NCBI GenBank assembly: GCA_963755635.1
Contig: CAVWKS010000036.1
Coordinates: forward strand, 248,001 to 312,000
Direction of reading: 5' to 3'
Origin: AC-32 sp963755635
GTDB taxonomy: Bacteria > Actinomycetota > Thermoleophilia > Gaiellales > Gaiellaceae
DNA: 64,000 nt
A program made the position numbers and the translations under genes. Below the pieces are notes generated by a model. The model worked only from the letters and a program-made list of their open reading frames with translations. It did not search any database and was not told where the DNA came from. This document shows, one piece after another, positions 48,017 to 56,413 of the stretch. Position 1 is the stretch's first letter, and each line of letters starts with the position of its first letter.

Positions 48017-48680
48017 CTAGCCGGCCTGGTTGAGCTCGATCAGCGGCTGGTCAGGCCCGCGCGGCGAATAGCTCCCGACCGCCCAGACCATGCCGTTGGG
48101 GAGGGCGTCGACGCCGTTCAGCTCGCTGTCGCCGCCGAGCGGTTGGAGCATCGGGAACATGCGCCACGAGGTTCCGTTCCAGTGCTCGATCGTCGCCACG
48201 TAGTCGCTCGTTCCGTCGAACCTGTTGTCGACGATCCAGGCATCGGTGTCCGACAGGGCCGCGACTGCGTCCACGACGATCCGTCCCAGTGCTCGATCAA
48301 CGCGGCCCAGCTGCCGGTGACGCCGACGGCCCACGCGTCTGAGGCGGAAACGTCGCCACGGCTCGGAGTTGGTTGAAGTCTCCCAGGCTCGAGATGTCGA
48401 CGTTCTTCTACTGACTGCCGTTCCAGTGCTCGGCCAGCGGGTAGAAGACGCCCCCGGGCGCGCGCGAGCCGACTGCCCAGGCCTCGTTGGCGTTCGGCGC
48501 CGAGACGGCGATCAGTTCACCGCCCGCGAGTGCGGGGCTCGGAACGACCAGCCGCCGGCCGGCGTCACGGAAGCCGCTGACAGCATTCCTCCCGCCGGCT
48601 GCGTCAGGAACAGGCTGCCGAGCAGGACCGCCGCGCACTGGACAATGCGGGCCCGGCCCAAAGTGCCACGGTTCATCATC
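48017..48680 (-). pseudogene. Decayed secreted beta-propeller (AWAVG/WNG-repeat) gene
   Basis: Pieces of one protein lie in all three minus frames. A signal peptide starts at ATG 48680 (IVQCAAVLLGSLFLTQPAGG) with GGGAGAGG upstream. Repeat pieces follow: NANEAWAVGSRAPGGVFYPLAEHWNGSQ (then TAG), DAWIVDN...VATIEHWNGTSWRMF and GMVWAVGSYSPRGPDQPLIEL. Intact relatives repeat an EHWNGTSW/DAWAVG blade. At least two frameshifts and one nonsense codon show it is dead. An AGGCCGGC...GCCGGCCT inverted repeat at its 3' end (about 47999-48025) is its former terminator. Confidence 0.75.
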
Positions 48681-48845
48681 ACGAACCTCTCCCGTCGTGG
48701 TAGCCACAGGGAGCTACGTCGCGTCCGGGTGTTCGGCTTGCGAGCCGGCGCCTAGCATGGTTCCACTCGACGTTCGCGGGCTGATGGCGCACAATAGGAG
48801 CCGCCCGCACTCCCGCGGCCGTCCACGAAGGAGGGTGAGCCAACG

Positions 48846-49298
48846 GTGAAGGTCTTCCAGCACGAACGACAGCTTCGAACCAGCGGCGGCCTTGCCGTCC
48901 GCGACATCACCGAGGAAGTGAGCGAGGCCGTCCGGGAGAGCGGCGTCGTCGACGGGATCGCATGCGTCTACTCGCCCCATACGACGTGCTGCGTGCGGGT
49001 GAACGAGTTCGAGAGCGGCTTCCTGGACGACTTCGCGAACCTGCTCAAGCGGCTCGTTCCGAGCGAGACCTACTACGCGCACGACGACTGGGACCGGCGC
49101 ACCGAGAACATCTGCGAAGAGGACATGGACTTCGGCAACGGCCACTCGCACTGCATGGCGATGCTGCTCGGGACGGCGGGCGAGTCGATCCCGGTGCGCG
49201 ACGGCGAGCTCTGCCTCGGCACCTGGCAGCGCGTGCTCTTCCTCGAGCTCGACCGCGAGCGCGACCGCCGCTGGATCGTCCAGGTCGTCGGGACCTGA
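48846..49298 (+). CDS. yjbQ: YjbQ family protein (UPF0047, secondary thiamine-phosphate synthase-like)
   Basis: 150 residues with the conserved family motifs YSPHTTCCVRVNE, GNGHSHCMAMLLG and CLGTWQRVLFLELDRERDRRW. Members have weak thiamine-phosphate synthase activity; the physiological role is unsettled. GTG 48846 has GGAGG (about 48831-48835) upstream. Its last 55 bp recur exactly at 50547-50601. A 7-bp stem hairpin follows the stop. Confidence 0.93.
   Translation: MKVFQHERQLRTSGGLAVRDITEEVSEAVRESGVVDGIACVYSPHTTCCVRVNEFESGFLDDFANLLKRLVPSETYYAHDDWDRRTENICEEDMDFGNGHSHCMAMLLGTAGESIPVRDGELCLGTWQRVLFLELDRERDRRWIVQVVGT
49242..49296 (+). repeat. 55-bp perfect direct repeat, copy 1 (3' end of yjbQ)
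   Basis: From CTCGAGCTCGACC to GTCGGGACCT, identical over all 55 positions to 50547-50601. It codes for the C-terminal ELDRERDRRWIVQVVGT of YjbQ. Confidence 0.97.
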
Positions 49299-49316
49299 GC
49301 GGCCGCTGACGGCCGC
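49299..49316 (+). terminator. Hairpin after yjbQ
   Basis: GCGGCCG / CGGCCGC stem of 7 bp with a CTGA loop, starting at the base after the stop. No T-run. It may end yjbQ transcription before the flavoprotein gene. Confidence 0.5.
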
Positions 49317-49336
49317 CCCGGCCGCGAGGTCTTGGT

Positions 49337-50539
49337 GTGAGCGAGAGCCGTCGGCACGTGGTCGTTGCTGGAGCGGGGGTTGCAGGTCTCGAGACGGCAC
49401 TTGCGTTGCGGGCGCTCGCCGGGGAGCTCGTCTCGGTGGAGCTCGTCGCGCCCGAGCACGAGTTCACCTACCGGCCGTTGGCAGTCGCTGAGCCGTTCGG
49501 TCTCGGCGACGTACGGCGCACACCACTTGCGTCACTGGTTCGTGAGGCGGGCGCGCAGCTGCTCGTCGGCGCGCTGGCGGCCGTCGACTCGGAGCGGAAG
49601 ATCGTCACGCTCGAGGACGGGGCCGAGTGCCCGTACGACATGCTCGTGCTCGCTCTCGGAGCTCGACCTCGCGAGGCGGTTTCCGGGGCGCTGACCTTCC
49701 GCGGCCCCGAGGACGGAGCTGCGTTCGAGGCGCTGCTCGACCGTGCGAGAGCGGGGCAGCTCGAGCGGATCGTGTTCGCTCTGCCGGGGGCCGTGGCCTG
49801 GCCGCTCCCGCTCTACGAGCTGGCCTCCCTGACGGCCGCCTACCTCGCTGCGTACGGCACGAGTGCCGTGGAAGTGGTGCTCGTCACGCCTGAGGTTCGA
49901 CCACTGGCGTTGTTCGGTCCCGCGGCGAGCGACGCGATCGCGAAGCTGCTGGAGACCGGCGGCGTCCGCGTGGAGAGCCTGACCGTCGCCCAGCGCTGGG
50001 AGGACGGCGTCCTCCAGCTCGCCGGTGGCGCGGAGATGCAAGCCGACGCGGTCGTCGCGATGCCGCGGCTCGAGGGCCCGCCGATCGGCGGTCTGCCGCA
50101 AGACGAGGACGGCTTCGTCGCCACGGACGAGGTCGGCCGGGTCCCGGGCCTCGGCGACGTGTACGCGGCCGGCGACCTCACGCGCTTCCCGATCAAACAG
50201 GGCGGCCTCGCCGCCCAGCAGGCGGACGCCGTCGCCGGCGCGATTGCCGCCGATGCGGGTGCCGAGGTTTCGCCGACTCCCTTCAGGCCTGTCTTGCGCG
50301 GCTTGCTGCTCACGGGTCTTGCTCCGCGCTTCATCCGTGCCGAGGAAGGGACTTCGGTCCTCGAAGCCCACCCGCTCTGGTGGCCGCCCACGAAGATCGT
50401 CGGGCGTTACCTGAGCCCGTTTCTGGCCGAGCACCTCGGGCTTGGCGCGGACTGGCAGGAGCCCCCGCCCGCCGAGGCAGTCCAGGTCGAGGTCGCATTC
50501 GAGACCCGCGACGGGGCCGCCACCTGGTCACCGGTCTAG
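49337..50539 (+). CDS. NAD(P)/FAD-dependent oxidoreductase, NDH-2/SQR-like
   Basis: 400 residues of the pyridine nucleotide-disulfide oxidoreductase superfamily. FAD motif VVVAGAGVAGLETALAL (residues 8-24), then EFTYRPLAVAEPF (typical of sulfide:quinone and NDH-2-like enzymes), LVLALGARPRE, and the second FAD motif DVYAAGDLTRFPIKQGGLAAQQADAVA. The catalytic cysteines of sulfide:quinone reductase are absent (only one Cys), so the reaction is unknown. The whole gene lies inside a 1.3-kb segment bounded by the 55-bp direct repeat, suggesting acquisition by duplication or insertion. Confidence 0.85.
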   Translation: MSESRRHVVVAGAGVAGLETALALRALAGELVSVELVAPEHEFTYRPLAVAEPFGLGDVRRTPLASLVREAGAQLLVGALAAVDSERKIVTLEDGAECPYDMLVLALGARPREAVSGALTFRGPEDGAAFEALLDRARAGQLERIVFALPGAVAWPLPLYELASLTAAYLAAYGTSAVEVVLVTPEVRPLALFGPAASDAIAKLLETGGVRVESLTVAQRWEDGVLQLAGGAEMQADAVVAMPRLEGPPIGGLPQDEDGFVATDEVGRVPGLGDVYAAGDLTRFPIKQGGLAAQQADAVAGAIAADAGAEVSPTPFRPVLRGLLLTGLAPRFIRAEEGTSVLEAHPLWWPPTKIVGRYLSPFLAEHLGLGADWQEPPPAEAVQVEVAFETRDGAATWSPV

Positions 50540-50546
50540 TCGCAGA

Positions 50547-50601
50547 CTCGAGCTCGACCGCGAGCGCGACCGCCGCTGGATCGTCCAGGTCGTCGGGACC
50601 T
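50547..50601 (+). repeat. 55-bp perfect direct repeat, copy 2
   Basis: Exact copy of the yjbQ 3' end (49242-49296), here without the rest of yjbQ, 8 bp after the flavoprotein stop. Its last T is part of the stop codon of the leftward membrane-protein gene. Confidence 0.97.
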
Positions 50602-50818
50602 AGGAGGGCTTGGCGTTCCGGGTGCCGAAGTGCCGGCGGTACAGCCGGCGCGAGAACCACAAGGCGCCCGCCGCGAGAACCAGGATCGCCCCGATCGACG
50701 TCCAGAAGACCGAGCCGTGGCCCTTGCCGGCGGCAACCGCCACTACGGCGACGAACAGGCTGTAGGCAGCGAAGAGGAGCAACACGATGATCGAGACCTT
50801 CGCGCGGTTGTGCCTCAT
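50600..50818 (-). CDS. Small two-span membrane protein
   Basis: 72 residues: MRHNRAKVSIIVLLLFAAYSLFVAVVAVAAG (helix 1), a short glycine loop, VFWTSIGAILVLAAGALWF (helix 2) and a basic tail RRLYRRHFGTRNAKPS. No family recognised. ATG 50818 overlaps the stop of the upstream phosphoesterase by 4 bp, so it is the second gene of that operon. Confidence 0.7.
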   Translation of the reverse strand: MRHNRAKVSIIVLLLFAAYSLFVAVVAVAAGKGHGSVFWTSIGAILVLAAGALWFSRRLYRRHFGTRNAKPS

Positions 50819-51558
50819 GCCGCGGCCCTGACTGTCGCGCCGTCGAGCTCGAAGACGAAGAAATCGCGGCCCAGCACCGGCAGTGCGACGTTGAAGACGG
50901 GGACGTCGCCGATCGCGCCTTCGAAACTGCCGGCGTGCGTGTGGCCGTGGAGGACGACGTCCGGGTGGTGCTCGGCGATCGGCGCGGCGAGGCGGTCGGT
51001 GCCGAGGAACGGCCAGATCCCGCGCGGCTCGCCCTCGAGGGTCGTCTCCGTCGGGGAGTAGTGCAGCAGCACGATCCGGTAGTCGCTCCCCTCGACCGCT
51101 TCGAGCCCGGCCTCGAGCGCGTCGACCTCGGCGGTCGTCTCCGCGTAGACCTGGCGCAGGAGCGGCTCGCCGAAGTCGGGTAGCTGCGAGTCGGGGAAGC
51201 CGCCGACGAAGCCCTTCAGGCCGACGATCCCGACCGACGCGCCGTCCACGTCCTCGACCGCCCAGCTGCGGTCGAGCACGCGCACGCCCGCGCCCGAGAG
51301 CAGCGCGACGATCTCCGGCACCTGGTTGCAGTGCCAGTCGTGGTTGCCGAGCACCGCGTAGACGGGTACCTGCAGCGGCCGGCAGATCTCGGCCAGGAGC
51401 GCCGCCTGCTCGGGCTCGCCGTAGGTCGTGAGATCGCCCGCCAGGAGGACGATGTCGACCGCGCCGTCGACCTCGCGGAACGCGCGCTCGAGCTCCTCGT
51501 TGTTTGCCTGCTCTGCGTGGACGTCGCCCGCCGCGGCAAGGCGGATCGGCCTGGCCAT
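50815..51558 (-). CDS. Calcineurin-like metallophosphoesterase
   Basis: 247 residues with the full motif set: AAAGDVHAEQAN (D-x-H), LLAGDLTTYG, VLGNHDWH, LHYSP and VLHGHTHAGS. This is a different subgroup from the 3.0-kb phosphoesterase. ATG 51558 starts MARPIRLAAAGD. It is cotranscribed with the small membrane gene and divergent from the nucleotidyltransferase gene across a GGTACC-centred palindrome. Substrate unknown. Confidence 0.88.
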   Translation of the reverse strand: MARPIRLAAAGDVHAEQANNEELERAFREVDGAVDIVLLAGDLTTYGEPEQAALLAEICRPLQVPVYAVLGNHDWHCNQVPEIVALLSGAGVRVLDRSWAVEDVDGASVGIVGLKGFVGGFPDSQLPDFGEPLLRQVYAETTAEVDALEAGLEAVEGSDYRIVLLHYSPTETTLEGEPRGIWPFLGTDRLAAPIAEHHPDVVLHGHTHAGSFEGAIGDVPVFNVALPVLGRDFFVFELDGATVRAAA

Positions 51559-51589
51559 GCCGGAATTCAACCGATTGAGCGGTCGCTTT

Positions 51590-51603
51590 GCGGGGTACCC
51601 CGC
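51590..51603. promoter_or_regulatory. Perfect 14-bp palindrome GCGGGGTACCCCGC
   Basis: It lies between the divergent phosphoesterase (start 51558) and nucleotidyltransferase (GTG 51608) genes, 4 bp before the latter. Likely an operator or overlapping promoter element; its binding factor is unknown. Confidence 0.45.
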
Positions 51604-51607
51604 AGTC

Positions 51608-52165
51608 GTGACCGAGACAGACGTCACCTTCGAGCAGCTGCTCGAGAGCCTGAAGCTGGTCTCTGCGGTGCTGCGCGAGGCCGACGTGCCGTTCGTCCTG
51701 GGCGGCGGCGTCGCGATCTGGGCGCACGGAGGGCCCGAGACCGAGCACGACCTCGACCTCTTCGTCAAGCCGGGGGACGCGGAACGAGCGCTGGAGGCGC
51801 TCGCCGAGGCCGGCCTGCGCCCGGAGAAGCCGCCCGAGAACTGGCTCTACAAGGCCTGGGACGGCGACGTGCTCGTCGACCTGATCTTCGACCCGAGCGG
51901 CGTTGAGATCGACGACGAGTTCGTCGAACGCGCGCCTGTCACCGAGGTCTACGCCGTGCGCATGCGGGTGCTGCGGCCGGAGGACGTGCTCGTGACGAAG
52001 CTGCTCGCGATGCGCGAGCACGAGGTCGACTACGAGAGCGTGCTCGAGATCGCGCGTGCCGTTCGCGAGCAGATCGACTGGGACGAGGTGCGGAAGCGCA
52101 CCGACCACTCGCCCTACGCGAAGGCGTTCATGACCCTCGTGGACGAGCTCGAGGTCAGCGCCTGA
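51608..52165 (+). CDS. Nucleotidyltransferase-fold protein
   Basis: 185 residues. The hallmark FVLGGGVAIWAHGGPETEHDLDLFVKP (residues ~33-59) gives the G-G...D-x-D active site of the polymerase-beta-like nucleotidyltransferase/AbiEii group. It is followed by LIFDPSGVEIDDEFVERAP and a helical C-terminus (EDVLVTKLLAMREHEVDYESVLEIARAV). Related proteins act in antibiotic nucleotidylation or as toxin or partner of HEPN proteins; no HEPN or antitoxin gene is adjacent. GTG 51608 is preferred; ATG 51557 would overlap the divergent gene. Confidence 0.82.
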   Translation: MTETDVTFEQLLESLKLVSAVLREADVPFVLGGGVAIWAHGGPETEHDLDLFVKPGDAERALEALAEAGLRPEKPPENWLYKAWDGDVLVDLIFDPSGVEIDDEFVERAPVTEVYAVRMRVLRPEDVLVTKLLAMREHEVDYESVLEIARAVREQIDWDEVRKRTDHSPYAKAFMTLVDELEVSA

Positions 52166-52178
52166 TGCGCGTCGGCAG

Positions 52179-52601
52179 TTAGCTCTCGATCTGCTCGGCG
52201 ACCCAGAATTCGAGCCCAACCACGAAGAGGAATGTCGCGCATGCCGCGAACGGGGACAGACCCCAGGCGAGAAGGCCGCCGAGCACGTGACTGACAAGCG
52301 TGGCCGCGCCGAGCCCGGCCGCAGTCGAGCCAAGGGACAAAGCGGCTGCGACGACCACCACCTTCGTCCGCTCGCGTTCCATCTCCGCGTGCCGGAAGCC
52401 TCCTGACGCAAGCGCGAGCACCGCTACGAACCCGAGTATCGCGCCGCCCATGAATGCGTACACCTCGCCGAGATGCGGCGATCCCTCGCCGGCGGAAACA
52501 ACGCCGAAGGTCGAAGTGATCATGATCGAGAACGCGAACGCCTGAGCGTTGAACCGGGTCGCAGCGCGGAGGCCGTGAGCGTACCGAGCGTTTTTCGTCA
52601 G
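52179..52601 (-). CDS. Four-span membrane protein downstream of the sigma factor
   Basis: Coding signal runs from about 52618 to the stop at 52179. It covers a basic cytoplasmic lead (LTKNARYAHGLRAATRFNAQ) and four hydrophobic spans (AFAFSIMITSTFGVVSA, VYAFMGGAILGFVAVLALAS, TKVVVVAAALSLGSTAAGLG, GLSPFAACATFLFVVGLEFWV). The only canonical start, ATG 52523, falls inside the first span, so initiation at CTG 52601, 17 bp after the sigma-factor stop, is more sensible. No family recognised. Probably cotranscribed with the sigma factor. Confidence 0.65.
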   Translation of the reverse strand: MTKNARYAHGLRAATRFNAQAFAFSIMITSTFGVVSAGEGSPHLGEVYAFMGGAILGFVAVLALASGGFRHAEMERERTKVVVVAAALSLGSTAAGLGAATLVSHVLGGLLAWGLSPFAACATFLFVVGLEFWVAEQIES

Positions 52602-52618
52602 ACGCTCGATTCGGGATC

Positions 52619-53668
52619 CTAGGCGACGTCTTTGAGCGCTTCGATCTCGCGGTGCACGGCGAGCTGCTCGAGCGCCTTCGCCTCGATCTGGCGCACCCGC
52701 TCGCGCGTGATCCCGAGCTGCCGCCCGATCGACTCGAGCGACGCCGGGTCGCGGTCGCCGTTGAGGCCGTAGCGGAGCTTGAGCACTTCCTGCTCGCGGT
52801 CCGGCAGGTCCGACAGCGCCTTGTGCAGCACCTCCTGCTCGAGACTGACGTCGAGCTCCTCCTCCGGCGCCGGCGCGTCGCTCGCGAACAGGTCGCCGAG
52901 AGCCGCGTCGTTCTCGTCGCCGATCGGCCTGTCGAGGCTCGTCACCGCCCGCGCCGCCGCGCGCACCTCGCGCACCTGCTTGAGCGGCAGCTTCGCGTGC
53001 TCGGCGACCTCCTCCTCGGTCGGAACCCGGCCGAGCTTCGGCGCCAGCTCGCGCTCCGCGCGCCCGATCTTCTGCTCGCGCTCGGCGATGTGCACCGGGA
53101 TCCGGATCGTGCGCGACTTGTTCGCGACACCGCGCTGGACCGCCTGGCGGATCCACCAGGTCGCGTACGTCGAGAACTTGAAGCCGCGCCGCCAGTCGAA
53201 CTTCTCGACCGCCCGGATCAGCCCGATGATCCCTTCCTGGATCAGGTCGAGTAGCGAGAGCCCGTGCCCCTGGTAGCGCTTCGCGATCGAGACGACGAGC
53301 CGAAGGTTCGAGTTGATCATCCGCTCCTTCGCCTCCTTGTCGCCGCGCTCGATCAGCTTCGCGAGCTCGACCTCCTCCTGCGCCGTCAGCAGCGGCCAGC
53401 GGCCGGCCTCGTTGAGAAAGAGCTGGAGCGCATCCGTGGTCGCCACGGCGAGGTCACCGTTCACATAGGTCGGGTGCTCCGACTCGCGGCCGCAGTCGTC
53501 GCTCACCTCGATGCTGCGCTCGTCGAGCTGGTCGTAGAGGACGCGGACGTCCTCGTCGTCGAGCTCGTGCTCGGCGACGAACTCGTTGAAGCGCGACAGG
53601 TTGAGGCAGCCGTCGGGCTCGCCGTCCGCGATCAGCTTGTCGACCGACTCCTGGAGGTGTTCGCTCAT
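52619..53668 (-). CDS. rpoD: RNA polymerase primary-type sigma-70 factor
   Basis: 349 residues: short N-terminal region, region 1.2 (TTDALQLFLNEAGRWPLLTAQEEVELAKLIERGD), region 2 with NLRLVVSIAKRYQGHGLSLLDLIQEGIIGLIRAVEKFDWRRGFKFSTYATWWIRQAVQRGV (promoter -10 recognition and melting), region 3 (RIPVHIAEREQKI) and region 4 (LPDREQEVLKLRYGLNGDRDPASLESIGRQLGITRERVRQIEAKAL, -35 recognition). The N-terminal domain 1.1 is nearly absent, as in SigA/HrdB relatives. The conserved region 2.4 fits the TANNNT -10 boxes seen across the window. Whether it is the housekeeping or a paralogous group 2 factor is not certain. Confidence 0.93.
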   Translation of the reverse strand: MSEHLQESVDKLIADGEPDGCLNLSRFNEFVAEHELDDEDVRVLYDQLDERSIEVSDDCGRESEHPTYVNGDLAVATTDALQLFLNEAGRWPLLTAQEEVELAKLIERGDKEAKERMINSNLRLVVSIAKRYQGHGLSLLDLIQEGIIGLIRAVEKFDWRRGFKFSTYATWWIRQAVQRGVANKSRTIRIPVHIAEREQKIGRAERELAPKLGRVPTEEEVAEHAKLPLKQVREVRAAARAVTSLDRPIGDENDAALGDLFASDAPAPEEELDVSLEQEVLHKALSDLPDREQEVLKLRYGLNGDRDPASLESIGRQLGITRERVRQIEAKALEQLAVHREIEALKDVA

Positions 53669-53717
53669 GCTTGTCTGATATCCCGGAGCGCCATCCTCTA
53701 ACGCCTCACCGGGAAGG

Positions 53718-54278
53718 CTAGAGCAAGCCGCAAGAGCGCGCGGTGTTCGGCCAGGGGTAGAAGCCGCGCGTGCGATGCGCCCGCTCGGCCACCCACATCT
53801 GCTCGAGCGGCGTCCAGCGGTCGGCCAAGCCGTGCCGCAGGAGCTCCCTCGGCGCGTACGTGCTCATGAAGCCGCGGTCCATCTGCAGCCCGCCCCAGTA
53901 CGGATCGCCGGAGTCTCGCCAGCTCCCCTCGTAGTGGTGGATGCAGAGCCAGGCGCTCTTGTGCGGCGGATGGGCCGCGAGCCGCATCATCCGGCGGGCC
54001 TGGCGCCGCCAGTACCGCAGGCCGCTCGGCGTGGACAGCGGCACCTGCGCCCGCGCCCGGCGACGGCCGACGACCGCCTGCCAGTGCCACGCGGTCGCGC
54101 GCAGCCTGCGCGTCAGCCTGGGATTGACCCGGTGCACCTTCACCACGCGAACCTTCGGCTTCCTGGCGACGTGGTGCGCCCGCATTGTCGCAGCCGCCGA
54201 AAGGCTCGAGACCCCCGCGCCGACGAGCAGCAGCAGCGCGAGCACGAGCACCGGCAGCAGAACGTGTTTTGTTCGCAT
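53718..54278 (-). CDS. Secreted lysozyme/resuscitation-factor-like protein
   Basis: 186 residues with signal peptide (MRTKHVLLPVLVLALLLLVGAGVSSLSA), a basic middle region and a C-terminal transglycosylase-like domain: AWLCIHHYEGSWRDSGDPYWGGLQMDRGFMSTYAP...WTPLEQMWVAERAHRTRGFYPWPNTARSCGLL. The E of HHYEGSW, the WGGLQ motif and the AERA...RGFYPWP ending match the Rpf/SLT-like lysozyme family of Actinobacteria. ATG 54278 has AAGGGGG 7 nt upstream. Expected to cleave peptidoglycan outside the cell. Confidence 0.87.
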   Translation of the reverse strand: MRTKHVLLPVLVLALLLLVGAGVSSLSAAATMRAHHVARKPKVRVVKVHRVNPRLTRRLRATAWHWQAVVGRRRARAQVPLSTPSGLRYWRRQARRMMRLAAHPPHKSAWLCIHHYEGSWRDSGDPYWGGLQMDRGFMSTYAPRELLRHGLADRWTPLEQMWVAERAHRTRGFYPWPNTARSCGLL

Positions 54279-54478
54279 GCAAAGACCCCCTTGGGAAGTC
54301 CTGGAACGGAACGGCTCTCCGGATGCGCGTCGCGGGCGGCGCGAAAAACGAGCCCCGGGGCCTGGTTTGACTCTTTCTCTTTCGAGGTGAGTAGACGCTA
54401 AACCCGGCGCCGAGTTAGCCGAAGTCGTGCCGTTCCGCACGAACAGCGGCGCAAAACGGCTTGCTAGCGTCGAAAGTC

Positions 54479-55609
54479 GTGCGCCGCCTCGTCCTTCTGC
54501 TGAGCGCCGTTGTCGCCGTGGACACGATGTTCTACACGGCGCTCGCGCCGCTGCTCCCGCATTTCGCCAGCCGCTACGGGCTGTCGAAGAGCGGCGCCGG
54601 CGCGCTCTCCGCCGCGTACGCGGTAGGCGTGCTCGCTGCTTCGGTCCCGGGCGGGTTCGCCGCCTCGCGCTTCGGCGCCAAGCGGGCCGTCCTGGTCGGC
54701 GTCGCCTTCACCGCCGCTGCCAGCCTCGGCTTCGGGCTCGCGACCAACGTGTGGGCGCTCGGCGCCGCGCGGCTCGCGCAGGGCTTCGGCAGCGCGTTCT
54801 CGTGGGCGGGTGCGCTCGCCTGGCTGGTCGGGTCCGCCCAGCCTGGACGCCGCGGCGCGCTGATCGGGACCGCGATGGGCGCGGCGGTCTTCGGTGCGCT
54901 GCTCGGCCCTGCGCTCGGCGCGCTCGCGACGGTCGTCGGCGTCCGGCCCGCGTTCCTCGGGGTCAGCGGGCTCGGCTTCGCGCTGTGTGCGCTCCTCGCG
55001 GTCACGCCCGGCGCCCGGGCTGAGCCGCAGCGGCTTTCGGCTCTCCGCCGGATCGACGCGTCGCTACTCGCGGCGATCTGGCTGGTCATCCTCCCCGCTC
55101 TCCTGTTCGGCGTCCTGACGGTGCTCGTCCCGCTGAAGCTGCACGCGCTCGGCTGGAGCGGCGCTGCGATCGGCGCGCTCTTCTTCGTGACCGCCGGGCT
55201 CGAGACGGCCTGGAACCCGTTGCTCGGACACCTCAGCGACGTTCGTGGAAGGCTCTTCCTGCTCCGCTTCGCGCTCGTCGGCTCGATCGCGATCTCGGTC
55301 GCGCTCGCCTGGGCAGACACGAGCGTGCTCGTTGCCGCGCTCGTGGTCGCGGCCGGACTGACCTACGGCACCTTCTACACGCCCGGGATGGCGCTCATCT
55401 CCGACCGCGCCGAGCACGCAGGGATCGCGCAGGGGCTCGCCTTCGGCGTGATGAACCTGGGCTGGGCGCTCGGTGCGGCCCTCGGCCCGGCCGCAGGCGG
55501 CGCGCTCGCGCAGGCGGGTGGCGACGTCGTCCCGTACCTCCTGCTCGCCCTGCTCTGCCTCGCGACCCTCGCCTACTCCCAGCCGAGGTTGCGGCCGAGG
55601 AGCGCGTAG
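54479..55609 (+). CDS. Major facilitator superfamily transporter
   Basis: 376 residues, about 12 membrane helices. The MFS motif-A loop between TM2 and TM3 is recognisable (PGGFAASRFGAKRAVLVGV) and repeats in the second half (GHLSDVRGRLFLLRFALVG). The N-terminus RRLVLLLSAVVAVDTMFYTALAPLLPHFASRYGLS is typical of multidrug or sugar exporters of the DHA1 type. GTG 54479 lies 8 nt after TAGCGT, suggesting a leaderless start. Its 3' end overlaps the convergent sulfotransferase gene by 37 bp. Substrate unknown. Confidence 0.9.
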   Translation: MRRLVLLLSAVVAVDTMFYTALAPLLPHFASRYGLSKSGAGALSAAYAVGVLAASVPGGFAASRFGAKRAVLVGVAFTAAASLGFGLATNVWALGAARLAQGFGSAFSWAGALAWLVGSAQPGRRGALIGTAMGAAVFGALLGPALGALATVVGVRPAFLGVSGLGFALCALLAVTPGARAEPQRLSALRRIDASLLAAIWLVILPALLFGVLTVLVPLKLHALGWSGAAIGALFFVTAGLETAWNPLLGHLSDVRGRLFLLRFALVGSIAISVALAWADTSVLVAALVVAAGLTYGTFYTPGMALISDRAEHAGIAQGLAFGVMNLGWALGAALGPAAGGALAQAGGDVVPYLLLALLCLATLAYSQPRLRPRSA

Positions 55610-56403
55610 AGCCGGCGGTTCGGCTCGGCGAAGTCCTCGGCCAGGCGGCGCCGCGTCTCGGGGCGCATCGGCTCGTACTGCCGCTCGAAGACGCGCGGGT
55701 ACGAATCGAGCCGGTGCGGCGGCGCGCCGAGGAACTCGAGCACCCGACCGTAGGTCGCGCCCGCATCCGAGCCGAGATCCTCGCTCGGCACGATCAGCAG
55801 CTGCTCGCGTGGGAAGGCCTCGAGCCAGCGCTCCAGCTGCTCCGCGTAGCGGCCGCGGGCGCGGTAGGTGTAGTTCCACCAGTTGTGGCTGAAGTAGCGC
55901 GGGTCGGCCAGCATCCGCTTCTCCTCGCCGTCCAAGCGCTCGTCTTCCGCGGCGAGGGCGTCCTCGAACGAGAGCGGCTCGCGCCCGAGCGCGACCTCGT
56001 GCTGGTAGTGCGAGAAGGCGCGGTCGACCGGGTTGCGGACGAGCGCGACGAGCCGCGCCTCCGGCAGCAGCTCGAGGACGCGCTGCGGCGCCAGCGGGTG
56101 GAAGAGATAGCTCGGGCTCGCCTCGCCGACGAGCCCGCGCGCCCGGAGCTTGTTCGGGAAGTTGCCGCGGTACCAGGCCTCGCCGCGCGCGTAGTGGCGG
56201 TCGAAGAAGCTGACCTCCTTCCACGACGGCCCGGTGATCTCGGGGTGCCGCCGCAGGTAGGCGTAGAGCGCGGTCGTGCCCGCCTTCTGCGCGCCGAGGA
56301 TCAGGAAGTCGGGCAGCGGCCGCAGCGGCGCCGTCGCCCTGCCATACGTCCAGACCGCGTTCCGGACGACTGCGCGGACCGGGTCCGGGATCGTCGGAAC
56401 CAG
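55573..56403 (-). CDS. Sulfotransferase, no canonical start codon
   Basis: A PAPS-dependent sulfotransferase of about 276 residues: 5'-phosphosulfate loop PDFLILGAQKAGTTALYAYL, then HPEITGPSWKEVSFFDRHYARG, the 3'-phosphate motif LVALVRNPVDRAFSHYQHE and a C-terminal DLGSDAGATYGRVLEFLGAP. The frame has no ATG/GTG/TTG near the N-terminus; CTG 56403 (LVPTIPDPVRAVV) is the most sensible start, 11 bp after the stop of the other sulfotransferase gene. Likely sulfates a glycan or lipid of the envelope. The family call is firm, the start is not. Confidence 0.82.
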   Translation of the reverse strand: MVPTIPDPVRAVVRNAVWTYGRATAPLRPLPDFLILGAQKAGTTALYAYLRRHPEITGPSWKEVSFFDRHYARGEAWYRGNFPNKLRARGLVGEASPSYLFHPLAPQRVLELLPEARLVALVRNPVDRAFSHYQHEVALGREPLSFEDALAAEDERLDGEEKRMLADPRYFSHNWWNYTYRARGRYAEQLERWLEAFPREQLLIVPSEDLGSDAGATYGRVLEFLGAPPHRLDSYPRVFERQYEPMRPETRRRLAEDFAEPNRRLYALLGRNLGWE

Positions 56404-56413
56404 CGTCGCGAGG

